From assembly GCA_963969595.1 (NCBI GenBank), contig OZ018415.1, positions 806,001-870,000 on the forward strand: DNA of 64,000 bases. Direction: 5' to 3'. Both the position numbers and the translations under genes were made by a program. Positions 1-10,437 of this stretch are shown one piece after another (position 1 is the stretch's first letter; every line of letters begins with the position of its first letter). This DNA is from Neckera pumila. Its lineage: Eukaryota; Streptophyta; Bryopsida; Hypnales; Neckeraceae. A model generated the notes under the pieces. It had not been told where the DNA came from. It searched no databases and was given only the letters and a program-made list of their open reading frames with translations.

Positions 1-134
1 TCCATAGTTATAAAGCAGCAGGATAATCTTAGTTTCCTCCAATTCATTGAAAGAAATTTGTCTAGCCAGCTAGATGGATATGACAAAACCGCATTGTCCA
101 TCATCCTGAATATGGACTTTGGAGCTCCTAGGAA
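1..134. other. intergenic DNA, nothing recognised
   Basis: I see no gene, RNA or repeat structure here. The stretch 236-866 after the small MITE is similar, apart from the GGCACT hairpin repeats at 576-635. Confidence 0.4.
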
Positions 135-235
135 TTAACCTTGAAAGGATGTCCAATGATTGATTTTCAAAGAATGTGTAGAAACCAAGAATTTGTTGAG
201 TACCTCGGTAAGAGGTTTTGTCCTTTCAAGGTTAA
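135..235. mobile_element. 101-bp TTAA-flanked miniature inverted-repeat element
   Basis: It begins TTAACCTTGAAAGGA and ends with the exact reverse complement, TCCTTTCAAGGTTAA, which gives 15-bp perfect terminal inverted repeats including the TTAA. The interior is non-coding. The perfect TIRs suggest a fairly young or conserved copy. The ends resemble those of the larger TTAA elements in this window (TTAACCCTTGAAGG at 9722), so I infer the same transposition machinery. Confidence 0.7.
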
Positions 236-575
236 TCTAAGAGAGTCTTCAGTACACTTTGTACTGCACATTATGAGTCTAGAATATTTTCAAGCTTCTT
301 AAGGCTCCCTCCGCAACGTTCCTTGCCATGTTCTCCAATCACTTTGTTATTTGCTCATTTGCTCCTTTATTAGCTAATCGTTCTTTTGGATTCAGGAGCT
401 TGCAAAAAAAATTATTCACAATGCTTTTAGTATCCTGAACCCCAAGCATTCTTGGCCGTAGAACAAGCAATGTAAACTTTATTCTTGTGTTTGATTGAGG
501 GATGTGTTGAAATCTCACCTTATGTAATGATTAATCAAATGAATGAAATGTTTAGCTGCCTAGAAAAAAAAATTG

Positions 576-635
576 ACTATATCTGGCACTGGTTATAGTG
601 CCAGGCACTATATCTAATGCCAGGCACTGTTATGG
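576..635. repeat. GGCACT palindromic short repeats
   Basis: The motif TGCCAGGCACT occurs twice, with a third partial copy (GGCACTGGTTATAGTGCC), within 60 bp. AGTGCC-A-GGCACT is a perfect palindrome. The stretch could fold into a small hairpin. No function is evident. Confidence 0.5.
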
Positions 636-866
636 ATTTGTTATGGAGCATAATGAGGTTCTTTTTCTAAAGGATAGGGCTCCAAAGTGCTTAACGGAAA
701 TTGCAAATGTATGCTGCTCAAGGCGGTCTTCTTACGTGATGCTCTGACAACAAATGACTCTAGAATCTAAAAACAATGTTGTTCATGCCTTATTTATAGA
801 ATGCTTTTATAGCAAATGACAAACTGGAATGTGCTCTATTTATGGCGCATGACACTAAACCTATCA

Positions 867-1026
867 AAATACTCCCTCTGTCCCAAAATGATCTTCTTGT
901 TAGACAAAATGGTCCGGATTAAAGTTAAAAAAAATATTTTTTAAAAAATAAATTGATTTGCATGTAGATTTTGATACACTTCTATAGTCTTGCAAATTTG
1001 AGATCCAAATAAGTTTTGGGAGTGTC
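867..1026. mobile_element. degenerate Stowaway-like MITE
   Basis: The left end is TACTCCCTCTGTCCCAAAAT, the classic plant Stowaway terminus (CTCCCTCYGTYCC). A partial inverted match, AAATAAGTTTTGGGAGTGT, lies near 1005-1024 with a few bases missing from the end. Stowaways insert at TA and are mobilised by mariner-like transposases. The right boundary is uncertain. Confidence 0.45.
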
Positions 1027-1069
1027 ACTTTGAAGCATTTAAAAACTGAATTTTTGGGCCTTCTGTATT

Positions 1070-1394
1070 GAACACCGCTGGCCAATCGTTCTGTGTCTTC
1101 CCGCCTTGCCTGTGAAAGGCCATTGTACTCCCGCTCTTGACTTTTGCAATTCTTGCGGCAAGCACTATCCACGTAGGAGCCCGCACGGTACATTCTCACG
1201 GCATCACGGAGTATTTCTCCTATCCCGGCATCTGTATGGACCCACAATAGTCTCAAGATTTCCGGATTCAACCTCCCAAAATAAGAAATGCGCAAGTCTT
1301 GTGGGCCGCTCACTAGCTCACCAACCGCATTGCACAACTTTTTTCTCCAAAGTTTTAGGAAGTACTTATGCTTGAAGTCAGTATTTGCATCCAC
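1070..1394 (-). pseudogene. possible unrecognised coding fragment
   Basis: This segment is richer in G+C than its surroundings and is open on the minus strand from an ATG at about 1394. The reading frame then runs into the Stowaway-like sequence, so the C-terminal part is not genuine protein. The peptide (for example LWVHTDAGIGEILRDAVRMY) belongs to no family I recognise. It may be a captured exon piece or chance. Confidence 0.2.
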
Positions 1395-2845
1395 GTAGTC
1401 AATTTCATTACATTGCCGTCATTATAGTGCCACAATTGAGGGTAGCAAAATCTATAAAGAAAGCGAGAAATTGAGTGTAATAAAATTTATAACAAAGCTC
1501 TAAAAACAAGGATAGCAATAGACTGTGCTTGACAAAGTTCTACAAAGAAGGGCATTTATCTTGAAACACATTGTGATAACTACGGCTTAATTTAAGATCA
1601 AATTGAGTTTATTCAATCGAATTCAAAGGTCACGAATCTTTGGTTATCCTACACTTGCAATTGTGCACTTTCACGGTGAGTAAATTGTGGTCAAAGTTAC
1701 ATGCTGAGTTGCCGACTAAATGGAGAACAACAGTATGGAATATCAAAATGCCGCATTATAAATTCCATTAACTGTTCTGTGTGAATGGGACTCAAAACCC
1801 CATTGATTCGAATACACTGTGTCGGTCTTACATTCTTCAATGGGATTTGATGATATTATGGAGTACAAGTTCTTTGACCGATGAATGTGTCGACTTTGAT
1901 CACCCGCTCAAACTACCGCGTCTACTCTAATCGGTGCCAAGTGAAGTCTTATCGGTGTCGCGTTACCTCTGATAAGTGACTACCGTCACACAAAGGAAAA
2001 GCTACCTAGGATTGGAGTAGAGATTGTGAGTACATAGAATATAAACCACCCAATATCTCAGAAGTAAGTCAAAAACCAAGGAGTTGTACAAATTGAAGAA
2101 TGTGACTATCCAAACTTCTCTCCTTCTCTTTATGGTTCAAAGTTTTGATGTATACCATGTTCAAATGTTGTCTTCATGCGCCTTTGTTTTTTGTTGCTGT
2201 AATAAGGTACCAGAGAAAACTGTCTTGGTAATTTTTATGACGAAATTATTTCCCGTCATTTCGGTTTTCATGTTGTCACAAAGTGGCTCTTTAAGTTTCA
2301 TACCTATTTAAATTTGTTTGATTCTGTCCACGGAGTGCTTCTCAGTCTCAATCATGCATTCTCACATTTTGAAAATTAAATTGTTGTGTAGATTGGAGAC
2401 ATCATCACAAGTTTGAGACAAAAAGATTCTTCCTAAAAAGGTACCGAACCGCTCATCTTTTGTCCTCCCATCGGCTCTGTTTGAGTTGGTATTGTACATG
2501 TCTGTTATGTATTAGATAACCAATGAGCCGCGGTAGCGGCGAGTAGGTTATCGGACATAACCGGTTGTTCATTTTTCAATCACAACCATTGATCTCCGTG
2601 ATCCAAGGGTGTAGGAAGCAAGTTGAGAGGAGAGAAGGTTATAAGTTGCAACTTGTAATGGCAATGGTGATGGGTTGCCAATGGGACGGTGCCACGTGAG
2701 TGTTGAAAACTCAACAACCGGTTATGTATTGAAGCAATGCAAACGCTTCTTGTCATAAGAGTGATTACATTTTTCTCACAGAACAACCCCAACACCCTTG
2801 CATATTTTCTATTTTCAGTGTAGCTTCCAGAGTACAACAATTTTA
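1395..2845. other. intergenic DNA, nothing recognised
   Basis: Only short chance ORFs are present, and I see no terminal repeats, RNA gene or coding bias. Confidence 0.4.
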
Positions 2846-3356
2846 GATTGAAATTAGGTTGAAATTTAAATTCATACTTCTGAAACTAAATTAATTAGAC
2901 GGAAGTTAGACTGAAATTTAAATTACTCCATACTACTGCTGAAATTAAATTCATTAGACTACAGGTTAAATTAATTAGATTACGGATTAATTTAATTAGA
3001 CTACGGACTAAATTTATTAGACTGAAAGTAGACTGAAAATTAAATTAAACTATGCTGCAATTAGACTAAAATTACACTGAATTTAAATTAACATTCCTGA
3101 TAATTAAATGAATTTGACTAAAAATTAATTTAATTAGACTGAAAATAGAAATAATGAGACTGAAATTAGATTTAAAACATGCTGAAAATTAAATTGATTA
3201 GACTGAATTTAGACTAAAAACTAAATTAATTAGACTAGCATTAGACTAAAATTACTCTAGAATTTAAATTAATATTCTTGTAAATTAAATTAATTCGAAT
3301 AAAATTTAAATTTTTGATTTTGAAATTAGACTCAAATTAGACTGAATGGAAGTCTC
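2846..3356. repeat. degenerate AT-rich minisatellite built on ATTAGACT
   Basis: About 500 bp are composed of diverged, irregular tandem copies of short units such as AAATTAATTAGACTGAAATT. I count more than ten ATTAGACT or close variants. The unit length is variable (roughly 20-40 bp), so this is an old, decayed tandem array. It has no coding potential. Confidence 0.65.
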
Positions 3357-3469
3357 AACTTTTTGACTGTGGTGGTCATTACGGAGTAGCTCTCATGATA
3401 GACCGGAGGGATGGTAAAAGGCCTTATTCATTAAAATGAGACAATTTGCACATTTTGAGACTTCACCCC

Positions 3470-3645
3470 TAAAACAATTTTAATGATTTATCGTCGAGTC
3501 GAGGATAAGACAAGCCTGCAACCTTTGGGCAATCAAAGGTTTTTATATATACTAATGTATTGAAGTCTCAACTTACCAAATAGTCTTAAAATTGAACAGT
3601 TATTACGATTTATCTTTGAGTCGAGGATAAAAATGAGATTGCCAA
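3470..3645. repeat. pair of diverged direct repeats
   Basis: The segments around 3477-3512 and 3598-3635 share TTTATC(G/T)(T/C)(C/T)GAGTCGAGGATAA with similar flanks, about 120 bp apart. This is a local duplication of unknown origin. Confidence 0.45.
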
Positions 3646-4265
3646 AAGTCTCAATATAACAAATATGGCCTTGTAACAAGGTGTTTTTTTTGCTGGATGA
3701 CTTGATTGAAAAAGTTAGGCACTTCCAAACCCACCACTTCTTGCTAAAGTCTCTATTCATTATTTCTGGCCAAAATTTCCCATATTTTCATCTTAGCAAA
3801 GGAAAGGAGGTTTTAACGCACCAGAGAGCTTGACATTTGAATACCGTATGCAAAAGTTATGAAAGGTCAAGTTTTAATTTTGTAGATTGTTCTAAAATCT
3901 TTTCTTTTAACATCCAAACATATTGATTTTGGAGATGTACATTGTGTGATGATGGAATATGTGGTAATGGAATGATTTTGAGTTATTTTTGTTTATTGCA
4001 TTGCAAAAGCAATGTAGCATATCTTTTGTTTAAGAAATATTTGCAATCATATTTTAGTTCTCCTAAGGAATAGTACATGAGTTGAACAAGAGTGGTGAGG
4101 TGCTCTGTTGTTGACTGCTAACAACCTCTACATGAAGTTTTTTGACATAACCTCTTTTATCTTTGTTCCATTGCTCTTTTGTAACTCATAGAGCTATTTT
4201 GTGATTCATAGTTAAATCTAAAGGCAAGTCTGTCATTCTTAAGGTTATTACAATCTTGTGCAGGA

Positions 4266-5813
4266 ATGGAGGAGCAACTACAACCCGAAGTTGCTGTGTC
4301 GGTCAAAAAGGCAAACGTGACTGAATCGGAACGTCGATCTTGTTATGAATTTTTACTGGCTCGGAGTGACAACAGAACCTTAGAGAAGGGATCAATTACA
4401 GCTGCGGCCCATCAATTTGGATTTACTATTCAAACAACACTATAAGAAACCAGAGTTTTCTGATGTTTAAGTTGACGGATTTTAGGTGACGTCAACTAAG
4501 ACATCGCGTGTTTTTTATGTTAGATTGGACGTCACTGTTGACATAAAAAACACGTGATGTTTAAGTTGACGTCACCTAAAATCCGTCAACTTAGACATCA
4601 CGTGTTTTTTAAAACGACACCAAAAACACGGTTTTTTTATAGTGCAATTAGTAGTGTCTGGGCAAGGGGTCAAGCATCAGTATCAAATGGGAACGATTTT
4701 GGAGACATTTCTTCTCATATTCAGAAAAAATCGGGACGAAAGAGGAAGGAGATCAACATAGCCGCTGTCAAAGATATTCCGTTGAGGCAACGTAAGAACA
4801 TTTGATCCTTGGCGTTTGCTTTGAATGTCTCCAAATCAATGCTACATCGACGCATAAAAGAGGGGAAGCTCCACCGCCATTCAAGTACTCTAAAACCATT
4901 CCTCACTGAAGCGAATAAGAAATCTTGGCTACAATACACATTGTCCATGATTGAACCGTCATCCTTAAACACGGAGTCGCCCACATTGAAGGGTTCATTT
5001 GATCGTATTCATATTGATGAAAAATGGTTTTATCTCACTAAGGAAAGCGGCAGCTTCTATCTGGTGCTTGATGAAGAAGAACCGCAACGTACTGCTAAAA
5101 GTAAGCGCTTCATTCTCAAGGTCATTTTCCTTACCGTTGTCGCACGCCCTTGCTTTGATTACTTGGAGAATAAATTCTTCAATGGCAAGATTGGAATATA
5201 CCCTCTCGTATTCCAAGAACCTGCCAAACGATTCAGCAAGAATCGTCCGGTTGGTACAATGGAGACAAAGCCAATTCCAACAATCACAAAAGAAGTCACA
5301 AAACAGATTTTGATTGACAAGGTGTTTCCAGACATCAGGTCAGTGTGGCCACGGAGCTCGGAACCAAGACCAATTGAAGTCTTCATTCAACAAGATAATG
5401 CAGAACCACATTCAAGTCCAGATGACCCAATTCTAATTGAAGAGGGTGATAAGGATGGACTTAAGATCCATTTGGTGTGTCAACCAACAAACAATCCAGA
5501 TACAAATGTGTTAGACCTTGGATTTTTTCGAGCCATTCAGTCACTTCAACATCAAAAGGCGCCTAATGTGATTGATAAGTTGGTCACTGCAGTAATTGCC
5601 TCATTCAATGAGATGGAGAAGGAAAAATTGAATGATGTATTTTTTTCTCTTCAACACTGCCTCATCAGTGTAATGAAAGTTCACGGAGGCAACAACTACA
5701 AGCTACCTCACATGGGCAAAGGAAAATTAGCAAGATTAGGCCGTCTTCCTGTTAATCTACAATGTCCTATTGACATATTAGAAGGTGCCCATAATGCTAT
5801 TCATCACATGTAG
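4266..5813 (+). pseudogene. mariner-like (DD39D) transposase, interrupted
   Basis: This is a transposase of the plant mariner-like class, which cuts and pastes its own element at TA sites. An ATG at 4266 opens an N-terminal DNA-binding region. The catalytic core follows at about 4990-5540: IHIDEKWF carries the first Asp, IQQDNAEPH the second, and NNPDTNVLDLGFF the third. The second and third Asp are 39 residues apart, which is diagnostic of plant MLEs. Two lesions kill the reading frame. A 207-bp CACTA-type MITE sits in the helix-turn-helix region (4438-4644). A TGA at 4803-4805 lies where relatives have an Arg codon before SLA, which a CGA-to-TGA change would explain. Leaving out the MITE and one TSD copy, the two halves are in frame. 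I could not see the element's terminal repeats. A decayed TTAA-element copy begins almost directly after the stop codon. Confidence 0.88.
4438..4644. mobile_element. CACTA-type MITE inserted in the mariner transposase
   Basis: The ends are CACTATAAGAAACC and GGTTTTTTTATAGTG, an inverted pair starting CACTA. The element is flanked by a 3-bp direct repeat, CAA (4435-4437 and 4645-4647), as expected for the CACTA (CMC/EnSpm) superfamily. The interior is an almost perfect fold-back: GTTGACGGATTTTAGGTGACGTC near the left pairs with its complement near 4565-4590. It has no coding capacity. Confidence 0.85.
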
Positions 5814-5819
5814 ATTATC

Positions 5820-6567
5820 AAGGAGAAAAAGTTATATGGCATAGTAAGGCAAAATTTTAGTTTGGTGGTCGGAAAAAAAATCTCAATAGAACTTGAAATA
5901 AATTTCTTTTAAATTTGTATCTTATAAATTGTTATTTTATTTACATGGAAATTTTTTGTCTATTCAATTTGGATTATTGGTTTGATAGTTGAGAATAATT
6001 TTGTTTCACAATCAACCAAATCATCTTCATCAAAAAAGATCTTGTAAAGTTCATTTTTGAGTTCAATTTTTACTATTTAAAAAATGGTTTACAAGAATAA
6101 TATTTGTTGCTAGATTTTTTTCATCATTGAGATTTGTGTATATTAATTTTATGTTAGAGCTATTAACTGTATAGCTTTTCCTTCTATCTTAAACCTATTT
6201 CTACTTGACAAATTTTAATGGGTGAGAATGAAAGTATTTCTTTTTTAACTTTTTCTTACTTTGAATTAATTCTTCAGTAGAAAATATACAGAGTTTTGAA
6301 ATTTGTAATACACTAATTTATATTCAAAAATCTAATGAAGGAAGAGCCCACCAAAAAAATTGTAATTTTCAATGCAATTATCTTGCAATCATGTTTGTGT
6401 CGATGTTTTTGAAATTTCTTCCACACATTTGTAAACTAGTGTGATTTCATATTTGGCAGTCAAAATATGTAAGGAAAACAATTTTGAACTTTTTTTCTCT
6501 TTGTAATATAGATGACATGTTTTAGTGTTTTTTGGTGGAAAAAAGGCCTTACAACTTTAAGGATTAA
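5820..6567 (+). mobile_element. decayed TTAA element, family B, 5'-truncated
   Basis: From about 5820 the sequence aligns by eye with the inner and right part of the intact copy at 10438-11369 (shared landmarks: AAAAGTTATATGGCA, a CATCTTCATC stretch, and the terminal GTTTTTTGGTGG followed by an A-rich end). It ends in CTTTAAGGATTAA at 6567, a mutated form of CTTTAGGGGTTAA. The left half is missing, and the mariner pseudogene lies directly upstream. Confidence 0.55.
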
Positions 6568-6916
6568 TCCCAAAAGTGTCAAAGTCCTCGGAGGGGACTC
6601 TTGAGATTCATGGTTTGTTAATTTGACCTCAATTTTTTACAAGATTTTGTAAACCTTTTTTTGTAGATAGAGAATTACATTAGATTTTTGAAAATATAAT
6701 TTTTATTTCAATCAATTCCTAGAGCAAAAGTTATACCAGCACAAGTCCAAAAAAACAGTTTAAAGGACAGCACCAAAAAATTCAAAGAAATTTTTTTACT
6801 TTAAATAATTTTGTAAATATAATTATTTTGTCTATGTGAAGCTTTGATTCATTCTATTTGGACTAGTGATGAAGAAGTTTTGATTTTTGAAGAATCTTGA
6901 TTTTGAGCTAATGGTA
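6564..6916 (+). mobile_element. decayed TTAA element, family B, left part
   Basis: It starts TTAATCCCAAAAGTGTC and then follows the left half of the 10438 copy (GGAGGGGACT, then AAAATATAATTTTTATTTCA, then CAAAAGTTATACC, then AAGCTTTGATTCATTC). The similarity fades near 6916. Its first TTAA is the same one that ends the preceding copy, so the two elements abut on one target site. Confidence 0.55.
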
Positions 6917-7590
6917 CATTTTGGTTTCCTTGGTAGCAATGCAATGTGCATCCTAAGATATAAACAAGTCTAACAAATGATAATTTTCCCCATACATCCA
7001 TCACTTAGGTATTTTCATCTATGATGTATTAGAAAAGTAATTGACTTCATTAGAACTTTACAATGTATGTAAAATTTTAATCTCTTCTGGACAATTCCAA
7101 TTGAATTAACGGACAATTGAAAATTAGGGTTTGTTCATCTGAAGTCAAGTTTGGTCGAATGTTTAACAAAAATTTTACACATGATGAAAACATATACGCC
7201 TTTAGTGAAAATATATATTTTTTTTAATGGGGGCCCAAATTGAAGGTTATAATGCCCAAATTTTTTTGTCAATCTGGACAATGTGGGAATTTTCTTGAAA
7301 TCTTTGCAAAAATGATCATCAACTTCTAAAATTTGATATGTATATAACTAATTAGATAAGGCACACATTTGTCCCAAAAGAAACAAATTCAAGTCTTCAA
7401 ATCACATTCCAAGAGGAAACAAACTTTGTTAGCTACCCTGGGATAGTTCCAATAAAAAAAACATTTTCTTTTAAATTGAAATCCTATGTTGCAATCTATA
7501 ATTCAAATTAAAAAAAAAAATCCTACATGTTTTAAATGTTTGTCTCCAACTTTTCAAAGTTTGGATATAATATATAAAGTTTCCTCATTG
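6917..7590. other. AT-rich spacer between decayed repeats
   Basis: I find no gene. The base composition resembles the flanking element remnants, but I cannot align the stretch to them. Confidence 0.35.
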
Positions 7591-8475
7591 CACAACAATT
7601 CACCAAAGAGTGACTACTTTATTGCCAATTTACTTTACTTCTTTATATTGCAGGGTGATTTACAATCAGTTAGACTCCATATTTGCTTCTATAATCATAG
7701 GATCTTATACCTACTAGTATGAGAATGTGTGGAAAAAATTTCAAAACTTTTGACATCACAATTTGCAAGATATTTGCATTCAAAGTGAAAAAAACAAAAA
7801 ATTTAGCACATTGCGAGACTAGATTTATTGGCTTTGAACATTTTAACTTAAAATTTTTGCAGTACAAAGATTTGAGCTTTAAATAATTTATAGTGGCAAA
7901 TTGAGTTGAGAGTTTAGGGGAAAAAAAAGATTCAAAAAAGCTTAACTTTTATTCTTTAAAAAATTGTTAAGTAAAAGTAGGTATGACATAGAAGGAAAAT
8001 CTAAAATATTATTTTCTCTAAGATGGAATTAAAATGCACTTACCCCAATGGTGAGATTATTCTAGCAAGAAAAATAAATCATGTCGAACTTTTCTTTTTT
8101 TAAATTGTGAAAATTACATTCCAAAATGAATCCTACAAGTTATTTTTGTCAAAAAGATGCTCTAATTGGCCAAAAATAAGATTGTCCATAACTTTCTCAT
8201 AACAAATCCAAATGAAATGAATCAAAGCTTTCCAAATAGAAAAAATATAGTCTATGGGAAAAAAAAATTAAAGAAATTCAAATTTTTCCAAATTGTTTTT
8301 GCTGCCACCTCTCCCCTTGGTTTGAGCTTATTTGGGCATAATTTGTGTTATAGGGCACCAATTGAAATAAAATTAGATTCCCATGAAGCTACTCATCTTT
8401 TCTATCTTCAAAAAATTAGTACATGCTTGAAATCCCCATTGTCCCCAAAGGGACAATGGTCGTTTGGGAATTAAA
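7591..8475 (-). mobile_element. decayed TTAA element, family B, inverted
   Basis: Read on the minus strand this matches the family-B copies. On the plus strand, 7680-7780 contains TAATCATAGGATCTTATACC, then a GAGAATGTGTGG motif and ATATTTGCATTCAAAGTG, as in the inverted copy at 28440-29317. The outer end is GGGACAATGGTCGTTTGGGAATTAA. Together with 6564-6916 it forms a head-to-head pair. Confidence 0.55.
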
Positions 8476-9019
8476 GTTTCTTAGATCTTAGCATTGCAAA
8501 CAAAAACAGAAGCAAACATTCAAACAAACAACCTCATCTAAGATATAGAGTATTTAAGGTATTAATCATGCCTGAAGAAAATGGATGAAAAAATGAGAGA
8601 AAAAATGTAGATGAATTCTTTGAAAAACAATTTACATTTTGGCAAAAAATGTGACCTAAAAAAATTTAATTATTGGTGGCCATGTTATATGAGAGTAGTT
8701 TTTTTCTTATTCCTTGTATGGTTATAATTAGTTAAACACTTAAAGGAAATTGAGGACCAGAAGTGTCCACTGCATGACTTCATTCTTTGATGTAGAAAAA
8801 AAGAATGCACCTATTGGTTCTATAATTGGTACATTTACAACCTTGGTCATGGAGGGCCATGTCCTACAAAGGTTAACCGAAGGACAATTGTGTGGATTGA
8901 AAAAGTCCGATTGATGACTTTGGAGATTATAGAAGTTCAGAGAACTCCTCATTTTGGTCGGGGTGAATTGACCCCCTTGCTCGGCTTCTCTAAATCATTC
9001 CAAGGGAGCAAGTAAAATA

Positions 9020-9020
<1 letters not shown>
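8476..9020. other. intergenic DNA, nothing recognised
   Basis: Short chance ORFs only. The stretch ends at a homopolymer run. Confidence 0.4.

Positions 9021-9055
<35 letters not shown>
9021..9055. repeat. poly-C homopolymer (35 C)
   Basis: An uninterrupted run of 35 C lies between AAAATAT and TATTTTG. Its exact length may be unreliable because sequencing and assembly slip on such tracts. Confidence 0.9.
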
Positions 9056-9721
9056 TATTTTGTGCTTGATTAATTTACCTTGTACACCTCACTTAGCTAA
9101 TTTGGGACGTCTAATTGCAAATATGAATTCAAAATTTGCAAATTTTATCATGCAAAAAAAAAAATAGGAGCGTCCTCATAAAGTGTCAGAAACAAGGAAA
9201 TTCCTATCTCCTTCCCAAATTGTTGAATTGCAAAAACTAATTTTTTTTTGGCAAGATAGTGCCGAAACTGCCCTACAATAACAATATGAATTTTTTTGTT
9301 AAAATGTTGGTGTTCCATATGCCATTTTCCATTGATTTCTAGAACAAGTATAGATTTCAGATCGCACGGTCTAAACATGAAAGGGCCAAATTTTTAGAAC
9401 TCTGCCATTTTAACAAAATATCAGTTTTAGATGAAGGGTCATTCAGAATGGTGGAAAGGCATTCTTTGACCCTTCAATGCGTTTGTATTTTTACACATAT
9501 TTTTTTCTCCAAAGGCAGATGCCTTCAAGAACGTAACATTAGGACCCTTGTGTCGTACCAGTACAGAACTATATGTTGTTGCAGCTCATTTCTGTTAATT
9601 TTGTAACACAGCACTCCATCGTCCAATACAAAGGATTTCTATAATTCCTGTCTCTCAGCTTGTTACTTTGCAGGTGCAACCCAGTCGAAGCTTTCCTTTA
9701 TTTTTTTTTCTCACAAGAGCA

Positions 9722-9951
9722 TTAATCCTTGAAGGACGGACTGGTAGCCGTGAAAATCATGTATTGTGATTCCGTGTGACATCATCTACTTTGAAAAAGC
9801 CTAATATATTCATTGGAAGTCAAAGAATTGTTGTAGATCTTTCCTTCCCACTCCTAATACCGAGAATGAAAAGTTGCACTTCTGTCCTGTAGGGAAAGAT
9901 TCTTTGTCATTCAAAGGACGCAGAACGTCCTTGTTGGCGTTCAAGGGTTAA
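9722..9951. mobile_element. 230-bp TTAA-flanked MITE, family C, copy 1
   Basis: The ends are TTAATCCTTGAAGGACG and CGTTCAAGGGTTAA. The interior closely matches the copy at 13867-14098 (shared CCGTGTGACATCATCTAC, TATTGGAAGTCAA, and a TTGCA-TTCT-TCCT-TA stretch). The equal length and shared ends show that both are copies of one non-autonomous family. Confidence 0.75.
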
Positions 9952-9999
9952 TGGCTGTGGAAAAAGTCTACAGTAAAGGGTCCACCAATGATCTAAGTT

Positions 10000-10172
10000 A
10001 TTTCTAGTGAGCATCCAAGTTGGTCATGGAGGGGAAACTTTGGTGTACCGGTGTGCTTATGCAAATGGCCTTTATTTCACAGGACCTTCAATTCCTCCAT
10101 GTCATACAAGAAGGTCATTTTGGGACAAAGTTTTAAGGCCTACAGGAAGATCAATTTGGGACGGAGGGAGTA
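10000..10172. mobile_element. Stowaway-like right end
   Basis: AATTTGGGACGGAGGGAGTA at 10153-10172 is the inverted Stowaway terminus. A second related motif, CATTTTGGGACAAAG, lies at about 10117. No convincing left end is visible, so the element is truncated or rearranged and the left limit given is approximate. Confidence 0.4.
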
Positions 10173-10437
10173 CTTTGTAGCCTACAAATATTTGAGTTAT
10201 AAGACTTTCCCATTTTCAGAAGTTCACTTTTGCTTCCATTTTCTACATGAATTGATTTACAACCCTACACTAAAAACATGTAGCCTGTGCGACCACATTA
10301 ATCACATCATTGAAGAATAGACACAAACTGCTTTTTCAACATACTCCACTGACCACAAAAACCTAAATTTAAAAAAATTCAACAAGCGCAAAATAAGCCG
10401 TAATTTCAAAATTAGGCAAACAGAGTTGCTCGGCTGC

